From Tetragonia tetragonoides (lineage: Eukaryota; Streptophyta; Magnoliopsida; Caryophyllales; Aizoaceae): 64,000 nucleotides of DNA. Positions within the stretch are counted from its first letter, which is position 1. The number at the start of each line of letters is the position of its first letter. The stretch lies in NCBI GenBank assembly GCA_038025085.1, contig CM076139.1:46604807-46668806 (forward strand), in the 5' to 3' direction. Shown here in pieces: positions 1 to 13,800 of this stretch. The notes under the pieces are model-generated. The model worked only from the letters and a program-made list of their open reading frames with translations, did no database searches and was not told the origin of the DNA. Position numbers and translations under genes: made by a program.

Positions 1-75
1 TCACTGGAGAAATCTCCATGATCATCATCCAGACCCACAGAAAAAAAAATGGTTTATGAGAGAGAGGACTGTTAC

Positions 76-227
76 AGATCGACGAGGGCATCTTCATCTT
101 CTTCACCAGTGGTGATAGTGACTTCTTCAAGTTTGATGATGGGAGCAAATTGAGCACCGTATCTTCGTCATCGGCTGAGGTGTTCTTAATTATCTTCTTC
201 TTTGTGCTCGGGATCAGTGCTCACCAT
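76..227 (-). pseudogene. RanBP1-like exon 1, broken
   Basis: Reading down from an ATG at 227, the exon begins M-V-S-T-D-P-E-H-K-E-E-D and ends with APIIKLEEVTITTGEEDEDA followed by LVDL, then a GT donor after base 76. This matches the N-terminus of plant Ran-binding protein 1, the Ran-GTP-binding co-factor of RanGAP, whose acidic start precedes the Ran-binding domain. Between the two matching parts the frame contains TAA and TGA. The expected peptide (N-T-S-A-D-D-E-D-T) is read in another frame, so there are two compensating small indels. The Ran-binding domain would lie left of base 1 and cannot be seen. This is either a retained pseudogene exon or the 5' end of a decayed copy. Family call fairly sure; broken state seen directly. 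Confidence 0.6.
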
Positions 228-1507
228 TTGAGGTTGAAGGTGAGGGTGTAGACCATAGAGAAAGAGGAGAGAGAAAACAAATGTGAAGGCTGTCAAATGA
301 AGGTTTAGCAGGCCTCAATTTTTTTGATGGGAAGAAGTTAAGGGGTTAAAGGGGTTGAGGATCTGTGCTCTAAAATCAAAAAAATAGGGGAGATCAAGAT
401 ACCGAGATTATTTTTCAACAATTAAAATCATGTACTTAGTTAAGGGGGGTAACTGGTTTAAGGGGTTGGGGATAAAATATTAGAAAATAGGTACTTATTT
501 AATGATTGACAGAAAGCTGCAGAAAAATCCAATAAATGCAAGAAATTTAAATTTGGTCGGTTATTTTCATCGGAGGAACGATTTAAGGACTTAAGTGCAC
601 GAGTCAAATTATGTTAAGACTCAGTTGTCGCTGGAACTAATTAAAAGACTAATGTAGCAAAGACCCTTAACAAAAAAGATTTATTTGGAAATGTGACCTA
701 CCTGTGGAGTGTGGAGTACGAGATGTGTGCTAGGACTGTATATGCGCAGAATTTGTTTTGAACTATGAAAAAATGGGGGCTTGTTAATGGGCTTATAAGC
801 TATAGTCGTTGTATGGTCGCAAATCATGCTCAGAATTATCATTTTTAGACCGTGGATTGGAGTGGGATCTACTTATTTTGTAAGACAAGGAAGTATTGGT
901 TCTGACTCCCAACCATCTAATAATTTCTTCGACTAGGTAGTTTTAAAAAAATCCAAATTTATCACGACAAATTTACCCTATTTAAAAATTTAAAAAATAA
1001 AATAAAATTGACTCTCCATCTTTGCCTTCATTTTTTTAAGAATAATTCAAGCAAAGTGAAAGGATAAATCAACAAACATATTTTATGATTTTTTTGGGAT
1101 ATTTATAGAAGGGAAGCAAATTCTTAACTCTAAACATGTATTTTCCATTTATTGATTGCTTGTATAATATACTAGGGTGTTTGTCTGTTATTTGACCTGT
1201 AATTCTTTCTCTATACGTTAGTTATATCTATTATTGCACAAGACTAAAGGTAAATTTTGATACACAATTTTATGCTCAATCAATAATAATGTTATCTCAT
1301 AAAATGCAAGAGACACATACTAATTATATTAAATACTGAGCATAAAGACAATATCAAGCATGTAAAATGATAAATGAGTAACTACATAACTTTTCCATGT
1401 ATTCAAATTTTCTGTTACATTGGTATCTCTATATATTACATTTGCCGCCAACAAAATATAAAGCATAATACAATTTTTCGTATATAGAAAATATGTCTCC
1501 CAAATCC
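228..1507. other. AT-rich stretch, no gene seen
   Basis: The first ~100 bases beyond the RanBP1-like ATG are purine-rich (GAGAAAGAGG), as in a 5' UTR on the minus strand. The rest is AT-rich, with no conserved reading frame and no terminal repeats that I could find. Confidence 0.4.
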
Positions 1508-1702
1508 CTACTTAGTCATGTAATCATGGCGACACAAGGGATACCGACTATTATGATTTAATAACCAATTTCTACTACAATTTGAATGAAAGAAATGCCG
1601 ACAGACCGGAAGAATGCATATTTCCTCCCCCTCGTTTAATGAGTCACCGCATATCCAACAGTCAACTATCTCATATTCAACATATTTTCCGATTGTATAC
1701 AT
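1508..1702 (-). CDS. short RING-H2-like protein or fragment, one zinc ligand missing
   Basis: This 64-residue frame holds a RING-H2 pattern: C-x2-C at residues 15-18, C-x-H-x2-H-x2-C at about 31-39, and a final P-L-C near residue 57. RING-H2 proteins are E3 ubiquitin ligases that bind E2 through two zinc ions. The usual C-P-x-C end is here Y-P-L-C, so one cysteine of the second zinc site is replaced by tyrosine, a one-base change from Cys. There is no signal peptide, transmembrane segment or GLD motif of the ATL family. No further exon is evident upstream, though the segment could be the last exon of a longer gene. The missing ligand favours a decayed fragment. RING identity moderately sure; function unproven. 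Confidence 0.4.
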   Translation of the reverse strand: MYTIGKYVEYEIVDCWICGDSLNEGEEICILPVCRHFFHSNCSRNWLLNHNSRYPLCRHDYMTK

Positions 1703-3127
1703 ATATGTAACGGAAATGTACTAAAGACTTCCTAAATCAATATTCGTCTATCTCGCCATTCTCGTAGCCAATGACACAATTTCATAACTAAAAACGTTAT
1801 TAAAAATGTCTCAACAATTAACACTAACATTAAACCTAAGAACTTCAATTGATGTTGTCTACTAGATTCATCATCATATATAGCCGCCTGATCTTGATCC
1901 TCCGACAAGCCCTTCCGCTATCATTATTATTCTTTAACAAATTGTAACTCTGAATTTGAAAAACCTATTATTAAGTTTTCTGGAAGTAGGAGGGAGAGAT
2001 CGAGGGAGAGAGGGGGGACTACATTCCAACGAAAATATAAATGTCAATCTCGAGTAGTCAAGTAGAGTAGTGTATAACTAAACTAACTCACCCATGCAAT
2101 TAAAACATGCAAATTAAAGAACTTAAAGCACATATTGTATTAGAATTATACAATATTAAAATTTGAATTTATAATTTATTTCCTTTTATTTCTTATAGAG
2201 ATACATAAGTTTGGTTAATAATACGGGAGTAATGGAACATAGCAGTAATTAGGAATATATAAGTATACAATCATAGCCTCATTTCTCTCTCCTAATATTC
2301 CTGTATTCAAACATTTTTGTACATTATATGTTCCATATATGTGTAACATATGTAATAAAAGAGATAATTACACAGTAGATTATGGGTTATGCAGTGTTGT
2401 TATTAATATCTATAACCGAAAAAACTCTCTTAAATTCTTATTGTGTTCTTTGTTGCGGTTTGAATCATGTCGTGATGCCTAACTTTGTAGCATATTGTAG
2501 CAGACATGTCGAGACCGGGATCACTTCTGTCAGCGGATGGCTATTGGGAGATAGCCGACCATGGTGTGACCACTATAGTCGCCGGAGTAGTACTCACAAT
2601 TGTAGTTCTTATTTTCTTATTAAACTTTATTTATAAGAGACTTAGCGAACCCCTTTTCATAGTAAGATCACCCTCGTAGACGGAGGTCGAGCTGTCACCA
2701 CAATTGACTTTTACATTCACAATCGATAGTTGTGAGGGTTTTGGAGACCAGTGTCCCGTGTGTCTTGAGTCATACACACCTGCTGTGTATGTTCCCGATA
2801 TGTAGGGATATGTACCATGATGGATGCCATAAGTTCATTTGGACTTAGTTGTCCTATTTGGTATATATAAACATCCTGTCATCATAGGAAGTGTAGCTTT
2901 ATCTTTATCGTTATGTTTATAACCCTTAATTATTTGTCTGTTATAAAGTAAAAAAACACTTTTATTAATTGATGGATGTTAAAGTTAATTTGATGTATCC
3001 ATCTATTATTTGTGTGATATTAGTATTATTATTATTACTATTATTGTTGTTATAACAAGGACTTTCCACTCATGTTTAAATACAAAGTCAATGCATTGTA
3101 TATTTAATTATTATGTTTAATATGTCA
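1703..3127. other. intergenic, no recognised gene
   Basis: Mixed AT-rich sequence. The part at about 2460-2900 is less AT-rich and looks like a fragment of a dispersed repeat, but I recognise no coding motif or element ends. Confidence 0.35.
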
Positions 3128-3290
3128 AATATTAAAATTGGGCAAAATTGAGAAAAAGTGGGCAAAATTGAATCAAATTGGGAAAAATTGGCAAAACTGG
3201 GGAAAATTGGGCAAATTGGGAGAAACTGTTTTTGCAACTGGTGAAAATTGGGGAAAACTGAGGACAATTGTGCAAAACTGGAAATCAGTT
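3128..3290. repeat. degenerate minisatellite of AAAATTGGG-like units
   Basis: About a dozen imperfect units of roughly 10-13 bases follow one another, each a variant of GGGCAAAATTG or GGGAAAAACTG. Unit length drifts, so this is an old, slipped tandem array. Confidence 0.7.
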
Positions 3291-4827
3291 GAAAAAGAGA
3301 ACATTCCCTTATTGTGAGATTTTCTATGTTATTAGATTGATGAGATCATATTAAGATTGTTGGATCTCTTTGGTTTTGTTGGGATGGGAAGACAAGTTGG
3401 ATCTTCTATATCAAGTGGATCTCTATTTCCGAATACATGTAACACTTTTAGTGATCATTTTCGATCAAAGGGATAATGCGTGGGCACCTAGAAATTCGAA
3501 GAAGCCATGTAAGACATCGATTACAAGCAGTACTGTTGGGAAATATATTCATATTGTTATTTTAGATTTGCAGTTGTTTAAAGAAATTTGTATTTGTAAA
3601 TGTATTTTGACATTTCATGAATAACAAAGTTCTCTTTTCCTTGATCCAAAACAGTGGTGATCCCATTTGGAGCAATGGGTGGACCATTGCACCGCCTTTT
3701 TTTTTTTTTTTTTTTTTTTGTCTTTTAATGTACAATTTTCCCTATTTTTGGTAGATTGTTTTTGAACTTTTACTCTTATTGCACTCCTATTCTAAAATTT
3801 TTACCTCTATTTTTAAATTTGTACCCCATTCTAAATTTTCTGGATTCGTCACTGGCCTGTTTGGTAATGCTCCTTGAAATAGGAAGTTTTATGCCACAAG
3901 CTCTCGAGTATACATGTGCCTCACCATGTTCTATTACAAATCATTTATCTATGTGGTAAATAAACTAAGTTCATTGGATTACTTAGTTCATTGCATCATA
4001 TTCCAACTGCATTGCATCCCGGTAAACGTATAAACTTTGGCTGAAATTAGACCGTTAGATCATAAGTGGTAAGTGGTCCACTATTACAACCTTGTACTTG
4101 AGGCTTCAAATCCTCATTCTTGTACTCCTCTCCTCTGCATGAGCAGTGAGCCCATAGAGATGCATTGGCTTATTCGGCACATGTCGTCTGCGGGCTATTG
4201 CATGCTCTCTAGTAGCAACATAAAGCGTATAATAGTTAGTGGAACTGCTTTAACCCGAGTACAATGCTGAATAATGTAACCTGTCTCACCCAGCAAAAGC
4301 ACATGGGTACAGCACAATAGGCAGGCTTTCAACTTTGGTAGCCAGCCATCAGAATAATACCGGTCAACTTGAGGATATTAAGCGTTTTCCAAAGATTGAA
4401 GGAGATCGAAAGTGCTAGACGAGCAGAGGTGCTGGATGTTAGAAAATCTTCAACGTATTCGACGTGTACAATTCGAATATGCATTCACCAATGAATATAC
4501 AAGATCAACATCTCCATATTCGAAGCTGACTGCTTACTCTACATTATATACAAATCCTAGCCACTACGAATTTCACGGAGAGCAACCTCCCCTACAAGAG
4601 AGAGAAGAAAGAGGAAAACACGCTTTATGAGCAAAAATGAAAGGAGGCAACTATTCAAATGGAAGGAAGCACATAAAATGAGCGACTGCTTCCTCACTTG
4701 AATTTCCTATCTCTAAGTCTGTTAACAGCTCCAGTGCTCCTGAAGCTTGAATACTTGTTATTGTTGGATGTATTTGTCTAACTTCCAACTATGGGGAAAA
4801 ACCGTCAGGGTTAAGCCTTCCTCTACG
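3291..4827. other. region downstream of the PRAF-like gene
   Basis: Holds a 23-base T run (3697-3719) and AT-rich spacer. The part next to 4828 should contain the 3' UTR of the minus-strand PRAF-like gene; I could not place its poly(A) site. No other gene seen. Confidence 0.4.
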
Positions 4828-7800
4828 TTAATGTGCTATGCCTTCCCTTCCCAAGCCAATACCAGGCTTGTCAATCATAGGAACATTGTACTGCTGGTAT
4901 ATTCGAGCTCTGTTAGCAGCCCACCATTGCTCTGCTTCTTTCTCACTAAACCGCTTCCGGCTGCATTAAAACAGAGGAAAATAACATCATTCAGATGGCC
5001 AAATAAAACACAAACACACAAAAGAAAACAGGCATCTTGTATATCTTTCGGGGAGATTCAGAAAGATGGTGTCCTGCCATAACACAGCACAAAACATACT
5101 GACAGTTTTCTAAGGAAATTGGATTTTGCAGTCAACCAAAGATTATGTTTACAAACTGTAACAATGATATAGGTGCCAAATATGACATAGACTGGAGCAT
5201 GTTTGTAAATTGTGATGCAACAGATGTGGCACTCCAAGAATTGAAGATTCAGCCTTACATTTGAAAACCCAAGTTTACTAGAAAGCATATGACATAGTCG
5301 TAGACTGGTTATGTTGTACATGAGATTTGGACTTGTTGCAATGCCTAAATAAGCATGAATCATATTGTCCAAGATCAGAAGACAGGGACACAGACACAAA
5401 TAGGCGCACAGGCAAGGCACAGGCACGCGTACACGCGCGCGCGCGCACACACACACACACAATTTGGGTGTTTTTGGCCTAAAATGAAGTGTTACATGTC
5501 CATACCCATGTCGCAGTGTCAATGAAATGAGGTGAAATGAAGAGTCCAAGTAAGATATGTTTTTTTAGATAACATGTAGGGGTGAAAGTTTGGACTTTGG
5601 TTTGGACTACTGCCAAATCCAAATCCAACCCGAAATATTTTGGACTCGTAAATTTGAGTCCAAACCCAATCCGAATTAAATTTGGATTCTGATTTTGAGT
5701 CTGAATCCAAGTCCGAATTATTTTCAAACATCCGATCCAATCCGATTTATCCAAATTTTTTACAAGGTCAAGGTCTTCGCAAAAATCTTTATGTTCCACT
5801 GTAAAATGCGAGAGTGGACGAATTGAGAGTGAGGGGAGGATTGAGGAGAGCGGCATACTAGAGTATATATGCAAGTCTAAGCGAGAGTTGAGAGTGATTT
5901 TCTGATTGAGTGAGATATAAAGAGAGTAAGGTGCAAATGTTACTAGGATTTTGGGATTTTATGATATGTCCCTTTTTTTAAAATGGAACGATAAGAAACG
6001 ACGTAGAATTGGAACTTAAACGAAATGGAATAGACGTGCAATGGAACATGAGTGAGAAAAAAATGAAATGCAATAGGGATGTATCGTAGAACAGAATGAA
6101 ACATAGTAGAACGAAATGCAATATAGCATGGAGACAACGAAAAGAATAGGGCTAATTGAGTTAGCAATAATTGGATTTTTTTTAGATATATATATTTATA
6201 TTTATATATCTATATTAATATATAAAAATTAAAACTTAAAAAAATTTGGTTTGGACTTTGGACTCTGGACTCCAAAGGGTTGAGTTCGAATCCAAATCCA
6301 AAATCCAAAAATTTTATTTTTTGAATCCGAATCCAATCTGAATTTCCAAAAGTCCAATCCAAATTGACTAATTCAGTTTGGTTTGGTTTGGTTTGGTTTG
6401 GTTTGGACTTTGGATTTTATCCGAATAAGTTTCACCCCTAATAACATGGGTGTCCAAGCTTTGCTTGACTATCCCATGGGCCCTGAAGTTAACGACCAGG
6501 AAAACCGGCCCTGAGGGGACTCGAACCTGGGACCTCTGGAATACTTCTCAGAGGTAGTACAAGTAAGAAATGTTAATAGTACAATACCGAAAAGCTAGCA
6601 TTGCTCAAAGAATCAACATGCAAAATAAGCATCAAATTATCTGCAGAGAAATTGATTGGGTCATAATGTACCTGAAGCGGACACGTTTGAGATCTTTAAT
6701 ACCCCCAGGTATTGACATGAGGGTAATGTATACACCTGGCTCGTCTTGCTCTACCCATTCGGAACCATAATTAGCTTCAGCATCAGTTGTTCTGTGCTTA
6801 TTCCTGGATGAATTCTCCAACTGACCCGTTCCAGTGTTACTTGTAGCAAGGTTGCTGGGAGTACTCGACCCATTTGATATGTCATGACGGTGAGACCAAT
6901 TTAAACCTATTTCATGTGCAGCCACTGGACTGCTGAGTCGCTCCAATGCATTTAAAGCATCATCGGAAAGATTATGGCCAGGGGAGCCCGGAACAGGAGT
7001 CTTGCTATTTCTGACTGCTCCAAGAGGCAACCTTTCAGCCATGTCCTTCAACTATCAAAAGAGTAACAAAAAATTAGAGTCTTATTATTCCTATCAATCA
7101 TACGTAAATGATAGTAAAAACTGTCAAGGGGACCACTCCCTTCACTTGTCCTGATGAAAATGTGACTCCATGAGAATACTTATTAGAAATTTTTCTGGAG
7201 CTATCTGGCATGCGTATTGTGCATGCTTTGTGCATTCTCTTAATTTACCCACATTTTTTGTTCATCTAATTTAATCACATTTGATAATCTAAAGTAAGAG
7301 CAAAAAGCACCTCATCATCTAGGTCCTTCAAAGTGGTGTTATTACGCGTTGATAGATCATAGATAATCATTAATTGTGAACAAGCCTATTAAGAAGTTCT
7401 TTCTCAAATTTTTAGTTTGAACCGGCAAAAGCAGAAAGATTACAGACTACGAATGAACGTGATATATGTTTGATCCAGTACTAAAATTTATTGTTACCAT
7501 AACGTAGAGCTTGTATTCAAATTATGGATGTTGCGTTAAAAAAGAAGCTTCTTATTTGTGGTCTAAGCACTTCTATCACTTCATTGCTCCTCAAGGAAGG
7601 AAAGCTACCCACCCAATTCGCCCATTTATGAGTCAGATTAAATTGGTTGAAATTTGATTCAACCAATTGATCTCTTACTTATAAGCATAAATGATAAACT
7701 TACAAAGATAACAGCTTTCATAACTTTTAGTCTCACGGATATGGTGCAATCAAATGATTAATATGAACCCATAATACAGTATAGCCAATTATGAAGAGAC

Positions 7801-10800
7801 AGCAACTCAAGAGTTAACTAAATAGAACGTTTGCAAATTCAGCAACACTTCCCATCATTACAGCAGCAATCATATACATAACCATATCACAACAACATAC
7901 TCTCTCCGTCCCATATAATATGCGTGCTTTGTAACTTGTGACCCACAATGTGAGTCGCAGAAAAGAAAGCACTCATAATTAGGGACAAAGAGAGTATTAA
8001 CATATCTCTCATGCAAAATGACTTGTTAAAAGTGTTCGCAAAAAACGACCTGACATTTGCACTAATATTATTCATAACAGATGTATACAGTAGACATAGT
8101 ATAGGATTTACTTGTGCAGTAAGTGACTTGATCACTTCCTTTGCTGCTTTGCACTTTGCAGTCTCTTCCCCTGCAATTGCTACTGCTTCCTTCAGCTGTT
8201 TTGAGGTTTTCTCCAGCTCAACTTCTTGAAGTTGTGTTTTACGTGTAAGTTCTTCAACCTACATTATGCATCACAAATCCATGCAATTCAGAATCATAGA
8301 TCATAAATAGAGACCCTAAACTAACCAGGTTTCTATCACATCTTTAAAAGAAAAGGGAAAAAGAAAACATTTAGATTCTTTGGAAATTCTATAGAATACT
8401 GACAAGTTTCAGAAGTAAAACTGCAGATAGAAAATTAACTGATTACATTGAAAAGGACTACATAAGAAAACTTAAATGGCACGGAACATATGAAACGACA
8501 TACAAGCTAAAGGATTGCACAGAATTAAGTTCAGCAGTATGTAAACCTGAGCTCTGAGTTTCAAAACTTCTTGACTGAGATTATCATTTGTCCTCTTAGC
8601 ATCATCCACGATACTGTTTGGCAAAGAGAGTGCTACAATAGTAGGACTTGGTGTTACAGCTCGGGGTGGGCTTGAACGCCTTGATGTAGGTGAAGTTGCT
8701 CGAGAAACTATACGTGACCCAGGAAGCGAAGCAGAAAAGAACTTCTTTGATGACCCAAATACTGGAGCAGTTTTAGAGCTGGTGTTAAGTGAGCCCCATT
8801 GAGTAAACCCGTTTGGAAGGGGAGACACACGGCTACTGCTAAATTCTACTTTCTTGTTCCTCGTGGAAGACATACTTTCTGTCTCCTTAAAGGACTCCAT
8901 TTTAGAAAACTTACCCATCTGCACAGGTGCCTGGGAACCAATCTTATCATCATTTTCAAAGTCCTGGTTGCATCGCTGATTCATACTCCCTCTTCTACTT
9001 AAGGAAGAGTGAGAAGATGAGTCATTTTCTATGGACTTCCTTAGTTTACCAAAGCAATTGTCACAGACCCGATAAGGTTTATTGGGATTAGGTGCCATTG
9101 AAGCCTTAAGACACTTCTTGCTGCTGCATGAATGACAAAATACAAGGCCACAATTGTAACAATTGTGTCGTTTTCTCTTAAAATTAAAAGGCAGACGGCA
9201 TCCAGAGCACAGAGACTGATCAACACCTGATACCCACTTATGAAGACAAATGGCTGCTGTAAAATTTGTACCACATGCAATACTTTTGACTTGTTTGTCT
9301 TTCAGTGCTTCAACTAAAGTTGGGCTATTTCTATCATCTGTGTTCCCATGACCTAACCTACCATTTGCCCCCTTCCCCCATGTAAAAACTTCAGTTCGCG
9401 AAGTTAAAATGGCAACATGATAAGCACCACAAGAGATCTCCTCAACAAAACTTTTTACAAGCTTTCCGTCTACTCGAACAGGTAGCTTCCCATCTGCTTG
9501 AGGACTCCCCAATTGACCGTATACGGGGCTACCCATTGTGTAAACCTGACCACTGGTTGTAAGTGCGACAGTCAAGCTGTTGCCGCAGGCAACCTGACAA
9601 AAATTTGGTTCAACAAGAGCAGCAACACAGGTTGGTACAAGTCTTGCTTCCTTATCTCCATGCCCAAGTCGTCCCTTATCCCCATCCCCCCACGTGAATA
9701 GTTTTCCTGAGGAGCAATTGCTTGAACTTGAAGAGCCTACCATAACTTCAACTACAGCAGCAGTATGCCAAACACCACAAGCTGCACGGACTGTTCGCAG
9801 GCCCTTCAGAGACTCAACCTCCCTTGGTGTTGGGAAACTTTTGCGGTCTCCGTGGCCAAGAACACCAAATGTCCCATCTCCAAATGTGAACAACTGTCCT
9901 GCTGAGGTTACTATGGCTGTATGCCAGGGTCCACAAGAAATAGAAGAGATGTGCACTCCCTCCGATGGTCCAATTAGCCTCTTGGGGATCCAATGGCTCA
10001 TCTCATCTCCTTGTCCAGAAAGACCAAAACTGTATTTTCTGCCACCCCATATGTACAAATCACCGGAAAGTGATACAGCACAGGAATGGTTTTCTCCACA
10101 AGCTACTAGTTCAATATTGGTGTTCTTTAATGCATCTACAAGCTTTGGATGTGAGACATCCGAATCCACACCATGACCAAGCCTGCCCCCTGATTCTTCT
10201 CCCCATGTGAAAACCTCTCCTTGTTTCGTAACCAGAGCAGCATGAGTTCCACCACATGCTACATTTTGGACATCAAGCAGCACAGCAGAGTCCAATGTTT
10301 TAGGCCCACAAGAATCTAACTTAACACCTGAAGAACTTCCAAGCCTATGTCCTCCGCCCCCGATGATTCCGTCACCTGCACCTTCCCCCCAAATGTAAAC
10401 ATCGCCCAGAGCATCCCCTTCATCATGGCCAGAGCCATGGCTAGACGAGCTAACAGCACTTGATAAACTAACACGAAAAGTATCAACACCGGCACCTTTT
10501 ATGCGTCCATTTAAGCCATCAAAGCCTCCAGAGGAAAAAGATTGGACAGAGCTAGAAACCGATTCTGGGGGCATAAAACTTTTGGAAGGCATTGTATACA
10601 AAATTACATCTGAGAGTGCCTTCTCCAAGCCATTTTTTTGAGGACTTTCATATGAAGCATAAAGAGGATGTGCTCCATCCTGATTCAACAACAAAAGGAG
10701 GCCCTCATTGACATCATAAACAGTGAAACCTCAACTACGTGACAGCAATTAGGAACAAGAGAAAAAAAAACACCTTTTGTGAACCATCACCACTACCAAA

Positions 10801-13800
10801 TGGAGAGCTTAAGGGAGAGCTCCTTTGGGTATGAGCTTTAGGACTGCTCGCTTCAGATGATATTCCACTTCTTGGTTCTGCTCTTCCCCTCCGGTGATAT
10901 CGTGATATTAGTGCCTTAAGACCAGTGAACCAGACTTCAGCTTCATCTTTATCCTTGCAAATCTAGAAATGAACAGTCAGTAAATTCTTTGTTCCTTCCA
11001 AAATCTCCCCCCCCCCCTCCACACACACGCAGGTTGTTGCCAGAAATTAGGAGAGGGGGAGAACAGTGACCAGCCTCAGCAACTGGGAGGCATCAGTCTC
11101 AGAGGAGGAGTGCCAGGGGAAAAGAAGTTCACACCAGTATGCCAACTTCCCAATTTTCAAACAGGAAGCATTATATATCATGCAATTTACACAGATAATT
11201 ACTCAGAGAATGCAGGGAGATAGCTCACCAGATCTAAGGACCTGTCATTGTATATGAGAGAAAACGACTGGTATTCCTTCTCTGGTCGGGGGTATCTTTG
11301 AAATATAGGCTGCAGAAACATAGTTTATATCAGTAAAGCACATATGTCCTACATCCCCAAGAAATACCAACACGCAGAGCTCCTCTAATTTAACAAACTT
11401 TCTAATGTTCATCTGTATCTAATTTGGAACACAACAAGATATATTTGTAAATAGTAATACTAGACATAATATAGGTTTTAATGCGCTGCAAATTCAGAAT
11501 ATAATAGTTCCACTAAGCACTACGAAGCAAAAGTCATTTTTGTACCTATAGTTACACTAGCGGCAGCAAACAATGACACAAAGTAGCCTACTACTCAAGT
11601 ACTCCTATGCCACATGTTCTCTCCATAAGCCAATGTTGTCAGGCTGCCAGCCATAACCACAGGAAACAACATACCGGCAATGGTACTCAGTTCCTTTCTC
11701 TGTTTCCTATTCCTTTCTCTTATTGCTGAGTGAGGTGTTGGGGTAAGGAAGGAGGTTAAGTTGCAGGTTTCCACAACCAAATGTCTCAAAAGCAAATGCA
11801 AGCCAGAATATCTCACTAATTCGAACTTGTTAAAAGACTATGACAATGAAGCTGGCACCCAAACAAAGATTCATAGCAACAGTAGAACATTACTAAAAAC
11901 TTGGCACTCAAACAAAGATTCATAGCAACAGTAGAATGTCTTACACTCATTCATCCTATGTATAAAAACAGTTTTTGTTTTGTCTAGTGTCTACCTTTAT
12001 GTTTGTAAAATTCATTTTTCTTGCACTTTCTCAAGGTCCATAATCTTTATAAATGAGAAAGTTATATCTGACTAATCACCAATATACAAATGCACAGCCA
12101 CAGTTCTAAGTTGACTCAAGTGGCAACACAACTGGCCAAAGTAAAACAAATTGCATATTATAAGGTTTCAGCAAAGAGAAAAGCTTACTGTGCGCTGCCC
12201 AGGAATAATTCTGGACACATGACTAAGCCTTAGATGTTTTTCTTCATTCCCTGAGTACCATACTAGAAGAGATTCATCCTGAAATGTATCAAAAGTATAT
12301 CATGAAACAACAGCACAAATAAGCACACGATCCATCTTCTCATTGATAGTAAATCTATCCCTTTACATATTCTCGAAGAATCCAACATATGGAACACTTG
12401 AAGGTACTTTGCTTATCAGCCGACGTAAATATAATAAAAGACTGTATTACATAAGAAAACAAATAACTTGATAATCAAAAAGACAACAATATGCTGCTTT
12501 ACAGTTTGCTTTTTTTATTTTTTTCAACGTCAGATACAGAGCAGACTCAACCTTTATTGACTCAAAACACCGATAAAAGATAAAGCACGCCAAATTTGAA
12601 TAGATCTTTATTTTTCAGAGATCAGATCACAGCCACGGAAAATAACTAGCTTAGGCGAACTTATATTCACGAGTTCATGACACGACAAACTTTAAACAAC
12701 AACAACAACAACAACCCAGTAAGTATCCCGCCTAGGGCGGGGTCTGGGGAGCATATATCGAAAATAAAGTTCGGCAAAGTAACCAGTAAAGCCAGAATAT
12801 TAATACTCAGTGTCTACTAAGGTGAGATTACACGTTCTTTGTTACTAAAAACCAAAAGAAAAAAAAAAGAAAAAGAAAAATAAGTGAGATTCCACATTAA
12901 ATGTTTCCTCTACTCCTCAATATCAAACTTTCTTAGAACAAATGGACGTGAAAAACACAAGAAATTTCACACCTAGAATCACAAACTCTTCCTCAAATGA
13001 CAGTTCATGACAATATTGATCGAATATTTATATGATGCAAATATCATGCAATGCAGAACCCTACGGCCACAAAGCTTCAATTACTACAGTCTACAGCTTG
13101 CATTAAGGGAAACAACCACAAAAAGGGCAAGGTCATTAATGCAATACTGCAGTTAGATGCACATGGTCAAAGAAAAACAGCATGACTAAAACACCAAATC
13201 TTCCGAATCCATCATCCAAGGTGATAAAGGAAATTTTACCCATCTTAAGTTAATAACACAGACCTCTAAGGTTAGAAGAAAAGGATTACTCTATAACAAT
13301 TAGAAGATAAACAGATAGAGATATATTGCTTGTCCATCCGTACAGTACATATATTATCCAAAAAGTACAAACAGTCACTAAATGGCCAAGATACATGTAG
13401 TGGCAGCATAAATTCAGAAACTTTTGAAACATCAGTATCGTGTATCGAAATAGATTTTCCAACAACAACAACCCAAAACATATCCCACCAAGGGTAGGAT
13501 CTCGTAGGTTTAGATGTACCCAAAGTTACCCCTAGCTAGTCTCCTAGTAAAGTGATTGCTTCCAAGTGATGCAAGATAAGGAAAATGCCTATTTAACATA
13601 AATCATAATACAAATGGAACAATACAACAAATGCAGTATAGTAAAAAAGTATAATAATACTCTGAATTCACTTTTAATTAAGCAAAAAAACTTACATTAG
13701 ACAATCTGAATGGACAAAACTTCGGCTTTCCTCTACGCCCATATTTCAACAAATTTGTCCCCTTCTTAAGAGCAGTGATTGCCTATTATACAGAAAGCAA

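Noticed and set aside
5058..5549. 163-codon minus-strand frame
   Set aside because: Crosses a (CG)n/(CA)n microsatellite inside the PRAF-like intron; no motif and no conservation expected.
9694..10176. 160-codon plus-strand frame
   Set aside because: Antisense shadow of the RCC1-repeat exon of the PRAF-like gene.
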